A stretch of 28,167 nucleotides of DNA from positions 1-28,167 of the IMG/VR virus record IMGVR_UViG_3300017748_000093, one strand, 5' to 3'. Shown here piece by piece: positions 26,977 to 28,167 of this stretch. Made by a program: the position numbers and the translations under genes. Under the pieces are notes generated by a model. The model searched no databases. It worked only from the letters and a program-made list of their open reading frames with translations, and was not told where the DNA came from. The stretch's first letter is position 1, and every line of letters begins with the position of its first letter. This DNA comes from a virus.

Positions 26977-28167
26977 TCAATATCACTTTTTAGATCAAGA
27001 CATAAAAGATATGTCCTGGGGGAACATAGACTTTGATTGGTCTCCTCCAAGTGATTTCCCAGACTTAACTAAATCGACAAGAATAGCTGTTGACTTAGAA
27101 ACTAGAGATCCAAACTTAATAAAATTAGGGCCTGGATGGTGTAGAAAAGATGGATACATTATTGGTATAGCCGTGGCAGCGGGAGATTTTAAAGGATATT
27201 TTCCTATAAGACACTCGGCTGGAAACATAGATTCAAAAATGGTTTTTAAATGGTTTAAAAAACAAATGGATACTCCACATATACCAAAAGTTTTTCACAA
27301 CTCTTTGTATGATCTTGGTTGGTTACGAGCAGAGGGAATTGAAGTTAAGGGTCAGATATTAGATACAATGATTATGGCTCCTCTTATCAATGAGAATAGA
27401 AGATATTATAATTTAAATAGTTTGGTATCAGATTACTTACAAGAATATAAAAGTGAAAAAACATTAAGACATGCTGCGAGTGAGTTTGGTGTAGATCCAA
27501 AAGCAGAGATGTACAAATTACCTGCAAAATATGTAGGGGCATATGCAGAACAAGATGCAGCAGTCACTTTGAGATTGTATGATCATCTACTTCCTATATT
27601 AGAAAGAGAAGAATGTACAAGCATCTTTGAGTTAGAGTCTTCTTTGATTCCAGTGATGTTAGATATGAAAGCAAATGGTGTAAGAGTTGATTTAGATCAA
27701 GCAGAGCAAGTCAAAAAACAAATGGCATCTCAAGAAAAGAAATTACTTGATGAGATAGTCAAAACTACTGGTGTTGTGGTTGAACCTTGGGTCAGCACAT
27801 CTATAGCAAAGGTCTTTGACTTTTTTGGACTTGAGTATTCTCGCACAGAAAAGAGCAGGTCTCCCTCTTTCACAAAACAATTTCTTTCTCATCATCCTCA
27901 TCCCGTTGCAAAAAAGATTGTAAAGATTAGAGAACTTAATAAAGCGAATACTACGTTTGTTGAAACTATTCTTAATCATGCTCATAATGGTCGTATACAT
28001 TGTGATTTTCATCCCCTTCGTACCGATGATGGTGGTACAGTTACTGGACGCTTTAGTTCAAGCAATCCTAATTTACAACAAATACCATCTAGAGATTTAG
28101 GAATCAAGAAAGCAATTAGAGGATTGTTTGTCCCAGAAGAGGGATGTAAGTGGGGATCATTTGATTA
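26963..28167 (+). CDS. polA: DNA polymerase I-type (family A), 3' end missing
   Basis: 401 residues before the window ends. The proofreading domain has Exo I VDLET (D44, E46), Exo II FHNSLYDLGW (N113, D117) and Exo III YAEQD (Y194, D198), so it should be active. The polymerase domain begins with TVTGRFSSSNPNLQQIPSRD, the family A signature before the palm, then IRGLFVPEEG and WGSFD, the start of motif A. No 5' nuclease domain is present at the front, as in T7 and other phage enzymes. It is the replicative polymerase of this phage. The ATG overlaps the preceding gene by 14 bases. Confidence 0.93.
   Translation, partial: MTNPDQYHFLDQDIKDMSWGNIDFDWSPPSDFPDLTKSTRIAVDLETRDPNLIKLGPGWCRKDGYIIGIAVAAGDFKGYFPIRHSAGNIDSKMVFKWFKKQMDTPHIPKVFHNSLYDLGWLRAEGIEVKGQILDTMIMAPLINENRRYYNLNSLVSDYLQEYKSEKTLRHAASEFGVDPKAEMYKLPAKYVGAYAEQDAAVTLRLYDHLLPILEREECTSIFELESSLIPVMLDMKANGVRVDLDQAEQVKKQMASQEKKLLDEIVKTTGVVVEPWVSTSIAKVFDFFGLEYSRTEKSRSPSFTKQFLSHHPHPVAKKIVKIRELNKANTTFVETILNHAHNGRIHCDFHPLRTDDGGTVTGRFSSSNPNLQQIPSRDLGIKKAIRGLFVPEEGCKWGSFD

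Overview
The window looks like part of a tailed double-stranded DNA phage genome with an AT-rich host, probably a marine alphaproteobacterium of the SAR11 type. This rests on the high A+T content, very compact gene packing (TAATG and ATGA junctions nearly everywhere) and a gene set I associate with uncultured marine phages: a P22-like large portal, a gene-transfer-agent-type 3TM holin, a phage GroES, a family A DNA polymerase and many tiny unknown proteins. I see no integrase, rRNA, tRNA, insertion sequence or CRISPR array. Host and phage group are inference.

Layout. From 9149 leftward to 1, the minus strand carries the virion and packaging operon: large terminase, two small basic proteins, portal, a membrane protein, two tiny proteins, holin, further small proteins, a GroES-like co-chaperonin, a likely scaffold and a protein cut by the window edge. 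A second minus-strand pair at 12881-12038 holds the small terminase and a PD-(D/E)XK/VRR-NUC-like nuclease. Between and around them are plus-strand early-type genes at 9442-11780. From 13195 to the end the whole plus strand is one long run: about 13 tiny unknown genes, a C5 cytosine methyltransferase, more tiny genes including a zinc ribbon, an HNH protein, an SNF2-like helicase, a ribbon-helix-helix regulator, a likely SSB, an AEP-type primase, a UvrD-like helicase, a DUF6378-like protein and the first two thirds of DNA polymerase A.

The intergenic spaces are the most structured DNA here. A perfect 12-bp palindrome, TTAACATGTTAA, occurs ten times between 9.26 and 15.09 kb. All copies lie outside genes, apart from one that covers a stop codon. 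It often sits just upstream of a second element built on CAATTAATTG and about 60-85 bp before a start codon. Three copies share a longer identical 22-bp unit. A different repeat, two tandem ACGCAAG units preceded by CGGTCA, recurs in the same spaces. A cluster of GTGTGTAAA repeats in both orientations with DnaA-box-like 9-mers at 12961-13047 is a candidate origin or switch between leftward packaging genes and rightward early genes.

Three observations deserve the closest look. (1) The 3' half of the methyltransferase is open in two frames; the second frame carries what I recognise as conserved target-recognition sequence of phage C5 methyltransferases, and the frames are separated by single-base changes in two short A runs. 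(2) A strong hairpin at 21561-21594 has a loop that can pair with the bases abutting the Shine-Dalgarno of the next gene, the form of a translation-controlling H-type pseudoknot. (3) The likely SSB and the primase both end in an acidic tip of the SSB type, (D/E)EVPF.
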